Assembly (NCBI RefSeq): GCF_900116255.1
Contig: NZ_FPAI01000011.1
Location: 1-64,000 of the forward strand
Source: Halolactibacillus miurensis
GTDB lineage: Bacteria; Bacillota; Bacilli; Bacillales; Amphibacillaceae
Reading direction: 5' to 3'
DNA length: 64,000 bases
Each line of letters opens with the position of its first letter. Within the stretch, counting starts at the first letter, position 1. Below are positions 45,002 through 54,400 of this stretch, in pieces. The position numbers and the translations under genes are program-made. The notes beneath the pieces are model-generated. The model was not told the DNA's origin. It searched no databases and was given only the letters and a program-made list of their open reading frames with translations.

Positions 45002-46498
45002 ATGACCGTTACTGTTCAATCATTCAAAGACTATTTAAAAAAAATTAAAAGTTATGAAGAAGCACTGAATTTAATGGCGTGGGACCTAAGGACGATGATT
45101 CCTAAAAAGGGGATGGACCAGCGTTCAGAGGTTATCGGGCAATTGTCTGAAACGATTCACACACTGAAAACTTCCGAGGAAATGAAGCGGTTTTTAGATG
45201 AGCTACCGGCAGAGGTTGAGAGTGATCCGGTCATGAAACAAATGTTGAACGTTTGTCAGAAAGATTATGACCGCGATTCAAAAATTCCAACCGCAGAATA
45301 CACCGCTTTTGTGACCCTTCGTTCTAAAGCAGAAACGGTTTGGCAAGACGCGCGCGAAAAGAATGACTTTTCCATGCTTGCCCCGTATTTAGAACAACTC
45401 GTTGAGTATAACCAACGGTTTAGTGAGTATTGGGGTTATAAAGATAATCGGTATAACGGTTTATTAGACCAATATGAGCCGGGATTAACGACGGATGTTT
45501 TAGACCCTGTGTTTGATGAGTTAAAACAAGCGTTATCAACCCTCGTTAAAAAAATTCAACAATCGGATGTTGAGGTTGATTCCAGTCAGTTGCTTCATTA
45601 TTTCCCGAAAGACAAGCAACAAGCCTTTAGTTTGAGCGTGCTTGATAAGATGGGGTATGATTTTGATGCGGGTCGTTTAGATGAGACGATTCATCCCTTT
45701 GCGATTGGTATTAATCAAGGAGATGTGCGCGTGACGACACGTTACGATGAACATGATTTCAGAACGGCGATTTTTGGGACCATTCATGAAGGGGGCCATG
45801 CCCTGTATGAACAAAATATTGACTCTGAATTTGCTCTAACACCACTCGCTGAAGGTACATCAATGGGGATTCATGAGTCACAGTCACTGTTTTGGGAGAA
45901 TTTCATCGGACGAAGTGAAGCGTTCTGGAAAAGTCAGTATAGGTCTTTCTTATCGTTTGCGCCTGAAGCGTTCCAAACGATTGAACTATCAGACTTTTAC
46001 CGGGCGATTAATGAAGTGAAGCCAAGTTATATTCGGATTGAAGCAGATGAATTAACTTATAGCTTGCACATTATTATTCGCTATGAATTAGAAAAGGCAT
46101 TAATCGAAGGGTCATTGAAAGTAAAAGATTTACCTGAAGCATGGAATGATAAGATGGAAAGTTACTTAGGTATTCGCCCAACAACAGACCGTGAAGGTGT
46201 GTTACAAGATATTCACTGGGCAGGCGGGGACTTTGGTTACTTCCCAACGTATGCCTTAGGTTATATGTATGCTGCGCAGTTACATGAGGCAATGAGTAAA
46301 CAAATCAATATTCCAATGATGATTCAAACGAATGACTTTGAACCGATGAAAGAATGGTTAACAGAACACGTTCATCGCCATGGACGGATGAAAGAACCGT
46401 TAGAGATTATTAACGATGTCACCGGTGAAGGGTTAAATCCTAATTATTTGATTAATTATTTAACCGAAAAATATCAAGTCATTTATCAATGGAATTAA
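45002..46498 (+). CDS. ypwA: M32 family metallocarboxypeptidase (YpwA)
   Basis: A 498-residue cytosolic zinc carboxypeptidase, close to B. subtilis YpwA (501). The M32 zinc motif HEGGH is in TIHEGGHALYEQ near 260, and GIHESQSLFWENF near 292 carries the third ligand region. It trims C-terminal residues from peptides. The start at ATG 45002 is six bases after AGGAGGG. ATG 44996 directly abuts that site. Confidence 0.94.
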   Translation: MTVTVQSFKDYLKKIKSYEEALNLMAWDLRTMIPKKGMDQRSEVIGQLSETIHTLKTSEEMKRFLDELPAEVESDPVMKQMLNVCQKDYDRDSKIPTAEYTAFVTLRSKAETVWQDAREKNDFSMLAPYLEQLVEYNQRFSEYWGYKDNRYNGLLDQYEPGLTTDVLDPVFDELKQALSTLVKKIQQSDVEVDSSQLLHYFPKDKQQAFSLSVLDKMGYDFDAGRLDETIHPFAIGINQGDVRVTTRYDEHDFRTAIFGTIHEGGHALYEQNIDSEFALTPLAEGTSMGIHESQSLFWENFIGRSEAFWKSQYRSFLSFAPEAFQTIELSDFYRAINEVKPSYIRIEADELTYSLHIIIRYELEKALIEGSLKVKDLPEAWNDKMESYLGIRPTTDREGVLQDIHWAGGDFGYFPTYALGYMYAAQLHEAMSKQINIPMMIQTNDFEPMKEWLTEHVHRHGRMKEPLEIINDVTGEGLNPNYLINYLTEKYQVIYQWN

Positions 46499-46501
46499 AT
46501 A

Positions 46502-46549
46502 ATGAAGCAGCTCACCTCAACACTCGTCAGTTGAGGTGAGCTGCTTCAT
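46502..46549. repeat. 20-bp perfect inverted repeat after ypwA
   Basis: ATGAAGCAGCTCACCTCAAC and its complement flank an 8-nt loop. On the plus strand no T-run follows. On the minus strand TTATTTAATT follows, so it may chiefly stop leftward transcripts. Confidence 0.8.
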
Positions 46550-46554
46550 AATAA

Positions 46555-46597
46555 AAGAACATTCGTTCTTGTAACGTGGCGCGGGCTACTTTATAAT
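46555..46597 (+). promoter_or_regulatory. promoter with LexA (DinR)-type operator
   Basis: AAGAAC-ATTC-GTTCTT (46555-46570) is a perfect palindrome with the GAAC-N4-GTTC core of the Gram-positive LexA box. It overlaps the -35 TTGTAA (46569-46574). TATAAT follows at 46592-46597 after 17 bp. LexA binding here would block the promoter. Confidence 0.65.
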
Positions 46598-46637
46598 GAA
46601 AGCAAGACGAATCCGCGAGATAAAGGTGGTAGAGTAA

Positions 46638-46907
46638 ATGGTAGGGCAATTAGAATCGTATTTGGATCATTTATATGCCAAAGGCTTTAAGTTGTCAGCG
46701 TCAGATATCAAATTTATTTATTTCGGTAAACAAATCACAGCGGCGAGTGATTATACCGTTCGTCTCGCCATTGAATACACGTTAAAACTAACGTATGGGT
46801 TTGACGGGTCTTTTTTTGTGAATCTACTAGAACATCTCGATGAACAAAAGATTACCAAAAGACATGAGGTCGAAGCTTACTTAAAAGTTAAGAACATGAT
46901 TGAATAA
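46638..46907 (+). CDS. small unknown protein, probable SOS gene (DUF6123-like)
   Basis: 89 residues, no signal or membrane segment, predicted mostly helical (LESYLDHLYAKGFKLSASDIKFIYFGKQI ... FFVNLLEHLDEQK is split by a short polar stretch). The size and N-terminal pattern recall the DUF6123 family of Bacillaceae, but from memory only. AAAGGTGG precedes ATG 46638. The LexA-type operator upstream suggests induction by DNA damage. The last 20 bases overlap the 3' end of the opposite RNase H-like gene. The function is unknown. Confidence 0.75.
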   Translation: MVGQLESYLDHLYAKGFKLSASDIKFIYFGKQITAASDYTVRLAIEYTLKLTYGFDGSFFVNLLEHLDEQKITKRHEVEAYLKVKNMIE

Positions 46908-47301
46908 CGGTTGACTCTGTTTGTAAGCCGGTGCGCGCTAACAGATCGGCTCGCTTATTGTCTTTGTCAGGAATCCACTTGATGAACACATACGGAAAAT
47001 GGGTGATAAGTTCGGCTATTTTTTCATAATAACTTAGAAAGGCTGGATTTTTCGTGTAGGCTTTTTCAATCGTATCAACGACAATTTTTGAATCCGATCG
47101 AATTGAGAGAATCTCATCTGGATAGTTATTCTTTAGAGTAACAAGCGCAAAGAAAAGGGCGTGAAACTCCGCTTCGTGATTTGTTTTCTCACCAATAAAG
47201 GTATAACCCTCTAGACAAACCTGCTTATTTTTCGCGACGAAACTTGCCGCACTCTTACCATTCTCGCCAAGGGTGGCCCCGTCAATATATACTTCTAACA
47301 T
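46888..47301 (-). CDS. RNase H-like protein (YpeP/YpdQ family)
   Basis: 137 residues with the RNase HI fold and all four acidic positions: Asp7 in VYIDGAT, Glu in NHEAEFHAL, Asp in SIRSDSKIVVD and Asp in DKDNKRADLLAR. The missing basic protrusion resembles Bacillus YpeP/YpdQ proteins, of which some are weak or inactive on RNA-DNA hybrids. Activity is therefore not certain. It ends inside the small LexA-controlled gene on the other strand, so each transcript is antisense to the other near the 3' ends. Confidence 0.85.
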   Translation of the reverse strand: MLEVYIDGATLGENGKSAASFVAKNKQVCLEGYTFIGEKTNHEAEFHALFFALVTLKNNYPDEILSIRSDSKIVVDTIEKAYTKNPAFLSYYEKIAELITHFPYVFIKWIPDKDNKRADLLARTGLQTESTVIQSCS

Positions 47302-47367
47302 GCTTATACCTCTTTATCTGTTCAAATTTTTAATCTATGTTTTTAGGTAGGCGGATCGTCTAACATA

Positions 47368-47398
47368 TAAAAAAGCGATGAATCAACGTCACCGCTTT
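47368..47398 (-). terminator. terminator of cspD
   Basis: On the minus strand AAAGCGGTGA/TCATCGCTTT (one G-U) is followed by a T-run. Confidence 0.88.
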
Positions 47399-47409
47399 AA
47401 GGATGAGAT

Positions 47410-47610
47410 TTAGTTTTTTGTGACGTTAGCGGCTTGAGGTCCACGGTCACCTTCAATGATATCAAAAGCAACAGATTGACCTTCCTCTAACGTTTTAAAA
47501 CCATCTTCTTGGATGGCAGAATAGTGAACGAAAATATCATCACCTTCTTCAAGTTGGATAAATCCGTATCCTTTTTCTGCGTTAAACCATTTGACAATAC
47601 CGTTTTGCAT
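47410..47610 (-). CDS. cspD: cold shock protein, CspD-like
   Basis: A 66-residue OB-fold nucleic-acid chaperone. RNP1 KGYGFI and RNP2 DIFVHYSAI are intact, with [14 protein letters not shown] at the start. It unfolds mRNA at low temperature and in fast growth. GAGGAGG precedes the ATG. A good promoter about 140 bp upstream gives a long leader, as is usual for cold-shock genes. Which of the Bacillus paralogues it corresponds to is a guess from position. Confidence 0.95.
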   Translation of the reverse strand: MQNGIVKWFNAEKGYGFIQLEEGDDIFVHYSAIQEDGFKTLEEGQSVAFDIIEGDRGPQAANVTKN

Positions 47611-47750
47611 TGCGTGTGCGCCTCCTCAATCTCACGAATTTAAGCTATATAAAGAATCATCAAACATAGAAAAAGCCAATACCTGTGTCAGATATACGAC
47701 ACGTGCATTGACATTCATAAACCTGACTTTTCCCTTAAGCTTTGGTCAAA
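47611..47750 (-). promoter_or_regulatory. long 5' leader of cspD
   Basis: About 135 nt of untranslated leader between the predicted start point and the ATG. No ORF. Such leaders in csp genes fold differently at low temperature; no specific fold was worked out here. Confidence 0.4.
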
Positions 47751-47779
47751 ATGATAACGCATTTATTGGAAAAAGTCAA
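47751..47779 (-). promoter_or_regulatory. promoter of cspD
   Basis: On the minus strand TTGACT and TATCAT are separated by exactly 17 bp. Confidence 0.75.
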
Positions 47780-47811
47780 GCATTACACAATCAAGAAAAG
47801 GAGAGAAAGTC

Positions 47812-48402
47812 ATGAACGAACATACCGTATTATCTACACTTAAAAAACACATCTATGACCGCTTCTGTAACGATACATCTGGCCATAATTACGACCATAT
47901 GATCCGGGTAAGCAATATGAGTATCTACATCGCCAAACAAGAAGGACTTGACCCGTTTTTGCCAGAAGTGATAGCCCTGACCCATGACTATTATGATGAC
48001 AAATTAGTCCAAGACCCAGCGAAAAGTAAACAGGCACTCATGGTACTATTAAAGCAGGTCTGCTTTAATAACGATACGATTGACGTGATCATAAACGCCA
48101 TTGATGTCATTTCCTTCAGGCACAACAAAGAAGCAACCACCTTACTTCAACAAGTTGTTAAAGACAGCGACCGACTCGATGCCATTGGGGCGATGGGGAT
48201 TATTCGTACGATTCAATACGGCACGACGCACAACCGTCCGTTGGATGAAACGATACAGCACTTTGATGATAAGCTATTTCACTTAAAGGACTTGCTTCAT
48301 ACGAAAACAGCACAAACGATCGCCGAAGAGCGCCATCAGTTGATGCGTGCTTTTTATGATGGCTATTACAATGAACGTGATTTTCTCAAACATAATAATT
48401 AA
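47812..48402 (+). CDS. ypgQ: HD domain phosphohydrolase (YpgQ-like)
   Basis: 196 residues. The metal-binding HD pattern is His in GHNYDH near residue 25, His-Asp in LTHDYYDDK near 62 and Asp in DSDRLDAIGAMG near 120. This matches the YedJ/YpgQ family, which in B. subtilis hydrolyses (d)NTPs to the monophosphate with manganese. AAGGAGAGAAAG precedes ATG 47812. Substrate preference cannot be read from the sequence. Confidence 0.85.
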   Translation: MNEHTVLSTLKKHIYDRFCNDTSGHNYDHMIRVSNMSIYIAKQEGLDPFLPEVIALTHDYYDDKLVQDPAKSKQALMVLLKQVCFNNDTIDVIINAIDVISFRHNKEATTLLQQVVKDSDRLDAIGAMGIIRTIQYGTTHNRPLDETIQHFDDKLFHLKDLLHTKTAQTIAEERHQLMRAFYDGYYNERDFLKHNN

Positions 48403-48457
48403 AGACGCTCGACACGTGTAAAAAAAATTCCGAGTGGGATTAAAGCAGCTTTTCATG

Positions 48458-48463
48458 TATAAT
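48458..48463 (+). promoter_or_regulatory. likely -10 of thyA promoter
   Basis: TATAAT, preceded by TG, lies 36 bp upstream of thyA. The -35 is poor. Confidence 0.4.
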
Positions 48464-48499
48464 AGTGTCTAGTATATTTTTCAAATGAGGAGTTTTAAC

Positions 48500-49456
48500 A
48501 TGTCTGTAAATGAACAACAATACTTAGATTTATGTCGCCATGTGTTAGCTAATGGTGAGAAAAAGTCCGACCGAACAAATACCGGTACATATTCTGTCTT
48601 TGGTGCGCAAATGCGCTTTGATTTAGCAGAAGGCTTTCCGCTACTAACGACCAAGAAAGTGAATGTTAGATTGATTGTCTCAGAATTATTGTGGTTCATT
48701 CATGGCGATACGAACATTCGTTATTTACTGGAGCACAACAATAACATCTGGAATGAATGGGCCTTTAAGCGCTGGGTCGAGAGCGAGAATTATACCGGAC
48801 CTGATATGACGGATTTCGGTAATCGTTCCCTTGTAGACGCAACATTTAACGCCGAGTATAAGGAACAAATGGCCATTTTCAAACAACGTATTTTAGAAGA
48901 TGATGCGTTTATGACACAATACGGTGACTTAGGTCCGGTGTACGGCAAGCAGTGGCGTCACTGGCAAACGTCTCGTGGGGAGACGATTGATCAATTAAAA
49001 GACGTGATCGAGAGCTTAAAAACGAATCCAGACTCTCGTCGCCATATCGTCACGGCTTGGAACCCAGAAGATATCCCAAGCAATATGGCTTTGCCCCCGT
49101 GCCATGCGATGTTTCAGTTCTACGTGGCGAATGGCAAGCTAAGCTGCCAACTCTACCAACGCAGCGCCGATATCTTTTTAGGTGTCCCGTTTAATATTGC
49201 GAGCTACAGTCTCCTTGTCCACCTCATTGCTAATGAAGTGGGGTTAGACGTCGGGGAATTTATTCATACCTTAGGGGATGCCCATATTTATCAGAATCAC
49301 CTGACTCAAGTAGAAGAACAACTCTCACGTGAGATGTATCCTCTACCTGAGATAAACATCACAGAAGGTAAAAGTTTATTTGAGTTAACGGTCGATGATA
49401 TTACACTTGTCGGCTATGACTCACATCCACCGATTAAAGCACCGATTGCTGTATAG
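48500..49456 (+). CDS. thyA: thymidylate synthase ThyA
   Basis: 318 residues of folate-dependent dUMP methyltransferase. [12 protein letters not shown] near 26, the arginine pair [12 protein letters not shown] near 179 and the catalytic Cys201 in [12 protein letters not shown] are intact. It is of the long type (like Lactobacillus casei), with an extra segment around residues 90-130. ATG 48500 follows GAGGAG. It is paired with dfrA, which recycles the dihydrofolate it makes. Confidence 0.96.
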   Translation: MSVNEQQYLDLCRHVLANGEKKSDRTNTGTYSVFGAQMRFDLAEGFPLLTTKKVNVRLIVSELLWFIHGDTNIRYLLEHNNNIWNEWAFKRWVESENYTGPDMTDFGNRSLVDATFNAEYKEQMAIFKQRILEDDAFMTQYGDLGPVYGKQWRHWQTSRGETIDQLKDVIESLKTNPDSRRHIVTAWNPEDIPSNMALPPCHAMFQFYVANGKLSCQLYQRSADIFLGVPFNIASYSLLVHLIANEVGLDVGEFIHTLGDAHIYQNHLTQVEEQLSREMYPLPEINITEGKSLFELTVDDITLVGYDSHPPIKAPIAV

Positions 49457-49466
49457 GAGGGCTATG

Positions 49467-49976
49467 ATGATTAGTTTAATTGCCGCACACGGAAAAGACT
49501 TTGTGATTGGAAAAGATAACTGGATGCCGTGGGACTTACCACGGGACTTACAGTTTTTTAAAAACCAAACACTCGGTAAAACGATTGTAATGGGACGAAA
49601 AACATTTGAAAGCTTTAAAAAACCTTTAAAAGACCGTCATCATATGGTGCTTACGAGGCAGACAGACTTCACTTATCCGGGAGTAGAGGTCTATCACGAT
49701 ATTGAAGACTTAAAACAGGCGTTACAAGCGCGTGATGATGAAGTGATGATTATTGGTGGTGGAGAGATTTACAAACAATTTTTACCGGTCGCTGACCGGT
49801 TATATATCACCTATATCGATGCCTCTTTCGAAGGGGATACGTATTTTCCGGATTACCGTGACGCAGGATTTGTTGAAACGTCAAAAGAACAAGGTGTAAA
49901 AGATAGTGAGAACCCTTATGATTACTACTTTATTCAATATGATCGCGAGTATCTGGATAAAACTGTGAAGGAGTGA
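49467..49976 (+). CDS. dfrA: dihydrofolate reductase
   Basis: A 169-residue NADPH-dependent enzyme. MISLIAAHGKDFVIGKDNWMPWDLPRDLQFFK carries the substrate site with the acidic residue of the W-x-L-P-x-D motif, and MGRKTFES and IIGGGEIYKQFL are the cofactor motifs. The start at ATG 49467 is five bases after AGGAGGG. Long in-frame readings extend into thyA and are rejected. Confidence 0.96.
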   Translation: MISLIAAHGKDFVIGKDNWMPWDLPRDLQFFKNQTLGKTIVMGRKTFESFKKPLKDRHHMVLTRQTDFTYPGVEVYHDIEDLKQALQARDDEVMIIGGGEIYKQFLPVADRLYITYIDASFEGDTYFPDYRDAGFVETSKEQGVKDSENPYDYYFIQYDREYLDKTVKE

Positions 49977-49981
49977 AGCAG

Positions 49982-50203
49982 ATGGGCAAAAGTTTTTATG
50001 AATATATGATGCGTTACCGAGGCATGAAGCAGTTAACAGATGAAAAAAAATTGGCGGATTGGATGTTTGAAGATCATGACTTTCCGCGTCAATCGGAAAA
50101 ATATGATGAAGTGAGTCGTTATTTAGAATGGAATTTACCGTTTACGACTGTTATGAGTGTGTTTGATGCGCTCTGGTATGATTATTTAGAAACGCGCCGT
50201 TAA
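49982..50203 (+). CDS. yozE: YozE family protein (UPF0346)
   Basis: A 73-residue SAM-like helical protein. MGKSFYEYMMRYRG, ADWMFEDHDFP and YLEWNLPFTTVMSVFDALWYDY match the YozE family, which has a solved fold but no assigned function. The start at ATG 49982 follows AAGGAG; the GTG at 49973 overlaps that site. It is the last gene behind thyA-dfrA. Confidence 0.9.
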   Translation: MGKSFYEYMMRYRGMKQLTDEKKLADWMFEDHDFPRQSEKYDEVSRYLEWNLPFTTVMSVFDALWYDYLETRR

Positions 50204-50207
50204 TACT

Positions 50208-50242
50208 AAAAAGAGCTGGATGATGACTTTCAGCTCTTTTTT
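50208..50242 (+). terminator. terminator after yozE
   Basis: AAAAAGAGCTG/CAGCTCTTTTT with a 12-nt loop and T6. Confidence 0.92.
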
Positions 50243-50269
50243 CAAATCAAAATTTAGAGAGGTGAGAAT

Positions 50270-51418
50270 ATGAAAATCCTTCATACTGCCGATTGGCACT
50301 TAGGTAAGATTGTCAATGCCGTCCATATGACCGAAGACCAGGCCTATGTGCTTGATCAATTATTTGACATTATTGACGCGGAACAACCGGATTGTGTCGT
50401 TATTTCGGGTGACATTTATGACCGCTCAATCCCTCCGAAAGAAGCGGTTGATTTATTTGACCGAACGATCACTAAACTAAGCCAGCAATATGACTTTCCG
50501 GTCCTTGTGACATCAGGTAACCACGACAGTCCTGATCGCTTACAATTTGGTCGGGCCTTATTTAGAGACAATCAGTTATATTTTGAGACGAAACTGACCC
50601 ATCCGATTGAACACGTGACCTTGACGGACGATAAAGGCCCAGTGACTTTTCATTTGATCCCTTTTTTTGAACCTAATGAAGTGCGGTTTCACTTTCAGAT
50701 TGATGAGATGCTCACGCATCATGAAGCGATGGAAATTGTCGTCCAATCGATTCGTGACCGCATGGATTTATCCGAGCGCCACGTTATTTTAGCGCATGCT
50801 TTTATCGCAGGTGGAATGGAAACAGACTCAGAGGAGCGCCTATCGATGATTGGTGGGAGCCCTTATGTTGATCAGTCCGTGTTTGATGGGTTTGACTATA
50901 TTGCTTTAGGACACCTCCATCAGCCCCAACAAGTGAAACGCCTAAATGTGCAGTATAGCGGGTCGTTATTAAAGTATTCCTTCTCAGAAGCCAGGCATAA
51001 AAAGTCCGTTACCATTGTTAACTTAGCCGAAAAAGATAACGTCACGATTGAGCGGCATTTACTTGAGCCTAGACGCGATTTACGCATCATCGAAGGGACG
51101 TTTCATGACATCATGACCACAACCGAAGCCAGTGATGATTATTTACTCGTTCGTTTAGATGATACCGAAGAAGTGATCGATCCGATGGCAGATTTACGTA
51201 AAAAGTTTCCGAATATTTTACGACTAGAATATAAGCGGACCCACCGGGATGTGGCCTTAGATGAGCTTGACCAAACACCGGTGACCGAGCGGATGAGTGA
51301 TGATGCGTTATTTGAACACTTTTATCAAGAGATGACGGGTGAGGCGATGACTGATGATGAACGCGCCTTGTTACTGGAAGGGCTCGACTCAATTAAAGAC
51401 AAAGAAAGGGGGCGCTAA
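50270..51418 (+). CDS. sbcD: exonuclease SbcD (Mre11-like nuclease subunit)
   Basis: 382 residues. The calcineurin-like metallophosphoesterase motifs are in order: TADWHLGK (about 6), VISGDIYD (about 45), TSGNHDSPDRL (about 81), LAHAF (about 180) and LGHLHQP (about 218). With SbcC it forms the ATP-dependent nuclease that cleaves hairpins and blocked DNA ends. GAGAGGTGA precedes ATG 50270. sbcC follows after two bases. Confidence 0.96.
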   Translation: MKILHTADWHLGKIVNAVHMTEDQAYVLDQLFDIIDAEQPDCVVISGDIYDRSIPPKEAVDLFDRTITKLSQQYDFPVLVTSGNHDSPDRLQFGRALFRDNQLYFETKLTHPIEHVTLTDDKGPVTFHLIPFFEPNEVRFHFQIDEMLTHHEAMEIVVQSIRDRMDLSERHVILAHAFIAGGMETDSEERLSMIGGSPYVDQSVFDGFDYIALGHLHQPQQVKRLNVQYSGSLLKYSFSEARHKKSVTIVNLAEKDNVTIERHLLEPRRDLRIIEGTFHDIMTTTEASDDYLLVRLDDTEEVIDPMADLRKKFPNILRLEYKRTHRDVALDELDQTPVTERMSDDALFEHFYQEMTGEAMTDDERALLLEGLDSIKDKERGR

Positions 51419-51420
51419 CC

Positions 51421-54400
51421 TTGCGGACACTTTTTTTAGAATTTCAAGCCTTTGGGCCATACAAACATAAACAAACACTAGATTTTACTGAGCTCGGGGA
51501 AGAGTCACTCTTTCTTATTACCGGACCGACTGGCGCGGGGAAAACGACAATTTTTGATGCGATTTGTTTTAGTTTATACGGAAAAGCCAGTGGCACTGAC
51601 CGTGACCATGATACGCTAAGAAGTGACTTTAGTAGTCATGACACCGACACGTTTGTCCGCTTTACCTTTTCTGTAGGAGACGAGACATACCGTGTGTTAA
51701 GAAAACCAAAACAATGGATTCCAAAACTTCGCGGCGAAGGCCTAAAAGAAGAGCCTGCCACCGCCGTATTAGAAACATGCATTGACGGGGCATTTGTTGT
51801 GACGGAATCAAAGATCAATGAGGTCAATGATAAAATTAAACGGGTCCTTGGTCTTGACTATGATCAATTTTTGAAGATGATTATGATTCCGCAAGGTGAA
51901 TTCCGCCGTTTGATTAGTGAGAATTCACAAGAGCGGGAACAAATCTTACAAAAGTTATTTCAAACAGCGAAATACGCCGAGCTACAAGACTATTTTAAAG
52001 ACAAAGCGAAAGAACAAGCTCAGCAGTTAGCCGATTTACAACAAAGACTTCAATTTGAGTGGCAGCGCATTCCTTGGGATAGTGAGGTTGAGGTTGATCA
52101 GTTAACAACAACTCAACTGATTGAGCGACTTGAAACAAAAATGCGTGAGACGAAACAGCACATCCAGCACAATGAGACCAAACAAACCGAGCTCAAACAA
52201 TCTATGGATCAAAAAAATAGAGCGCTTCAGCATCAAACGCACTTGCTCGAAGCTTTCAGTGATTACGAAACAAAACAACAAGAACTCGCGGTCTTGTTAG
52301 AAAAAGAACCTGAGATCACCAAAAAGAGACAGACACTAGAAGCGGCGGAAAAAGCGGCGACACTCGATTACTATTATCAAGACTATCAGAGTCGAAAACA
52401 AGAAGTGCAAAACAAATCAACAGAACGGGATACCGTCCTAAAAAAAGTAGCGAACGTGACCCAAGCCTTTCATGAACAACAAGCTGAGTTTGATCGCTTA
52501 CACAAACAGGTGGACACGTTTGATTCCGTAAAGGATGACTTAAAAGCAGCCAAACAACAACGCGAAGATTGGCTGACCTATGAAAAAAAGACAGACAGCT
52601 TAATAGAACAAGGCAATCACTTACGTACACTGACAGAAACCTACGAAGAGAAACAGGCAACCCTGTCTACCTTAGCTACAGCCATAAAAGAGAAGGAAGT
52701 GATTCTAAACGCGCGCCATGAAATGGAAGCAAGCTACTTGAAAGTTTTGAATGAACAAGAAAAACAAGAAACGGTGCTTAAAAAATTAAGCGAGGCAAAA
52801 ACCGCGACCCAAACACTCGCGCAGTTAAGAAAAACATATAAGGACGAACAAACGCAGCTCCAGTCTTTTGAAACGGCTGTTGAGAAAGCAAAGCAAAAAG
52901 AAACGGAGACCGACAAGCGCTGGCGCGACGGTTACGCTAACCGGCTTAAGGAAGCGCTATCCAGCGGGGAACCTTGCCCTGTCTGTGGTTCTAAGGAACA
53001 TCCCGGTGCTCGGCATACGCAAGTAGCGCTCGTGTCTGATGCGGTATTACAAGCGGCTAAGACTGATCGTGAACAAAAAGAACAAGCGCTAAGACAAAAA
53101 CAAGCGGAGTTAGCCGAACTGAAATTGAAAGGGACTTACCAAAGAGAAAAAGTGGACGGTTTACTGAAAGATGTCTCAAAAGACAATGCCTCTACTTCTG
53201 ATGTTTCGGCATTACAAGAATGGATTGACGAACGTGAAGCGCAGTTAACGGACGTTAAAAAAGAAGTTAAGCATTACGAAGAACAAAAGCGTCGATTAAG
53301 TGAGCTTGGGACGACACTTGAAAAAGAAACAAAACAATACAGTAACTTAGAAGCGGAACTAAATGCGCTGATGGATACAATCGTAAAAGAAAAGGAAACC
53401 GTTCAGAAGCTTGAAACCGAATGTGAGCTGTTAAAACAACGCTTACCAATAGCTGAGATGACGTTTAGACAATTTGAAGCCCAGTTTAAAGACAAACAAA
53501 CAAAGCTTAAAACATTCGAAATCGAGTATGAACAAGCCGATAAAAAAAGACGCCAACTCGAGACTGATAAACAGACACTCGAAACAGAACTAAATAGTCT
53601 CACCCGTTATTTAACCGAACTGCGTGAAAAAGAAACAGATCGACAAGCAGCGTTTCAACAACAGTTAATCGATTCAGCTTTTCATAGTGAAGCAGACTTT
53701 TTAACCGCGCGGCAACCAGCTGATGTGAGAGAAACATTGAAACGTGAGATTCAAACCTTTGATGAGGCGCGACAAACGTTAGCGGTTCACATTAACACCT
53801 TGACCGACCGGATCAATGATCAAGAAAAACCAGATATCGCCCCACTTAAAGCGGAACTTTCAGTACTTGATGAGCGCTATAACACGCTCGTAAAAGAAAC
53901 GACGCGACTGGAAGAATTATTCGAGTTAATGGCGCAGGTAAGAAAGAAAGTAAACCAACAGTTAGACACTATCAAACAAGCCGAACAACAGTATCAGACA
54001 ATCAAAAAATTAGCGGACTTAAGCCGCGGCGAGAATCACTTGAAGTTATCGTTTGAGCGGTTTGTGTTATCAAGCTTTTTAGATGACATTTTGGTTAAAG
54101 CGAACCAACGGTTAGTCGAATTAACCGATTACCGTTATCAACTTAGACGCAGTCATGAAATCGCCAAACGTGGGGCCCAAAGTGGTTTAGACTTAGAAGT
54201 GATTGATCACCATACCTCGAAGGTGCGGTCAGTGAAAACTTTATCAGGCGGGGAAGGGTTTAAAGCCTCGCTCAGTTTAGCACTTGGTATGGCTGACGTT
54301 GTTCAAGCTTATAGTGGTGGGATTCAACTGGATACGTTATTTATCGATGAAGGGTTTGGCACGCTTGATGATATTTCACTGGAACAAGCAATTAATACGT

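Noticed and set aside
46502-46549. Normal Rho-independent terminator for ypwA
   Set aside because: The stem is perfect but no T-run follows on the plus strand; listed as an inverted repeat instead.
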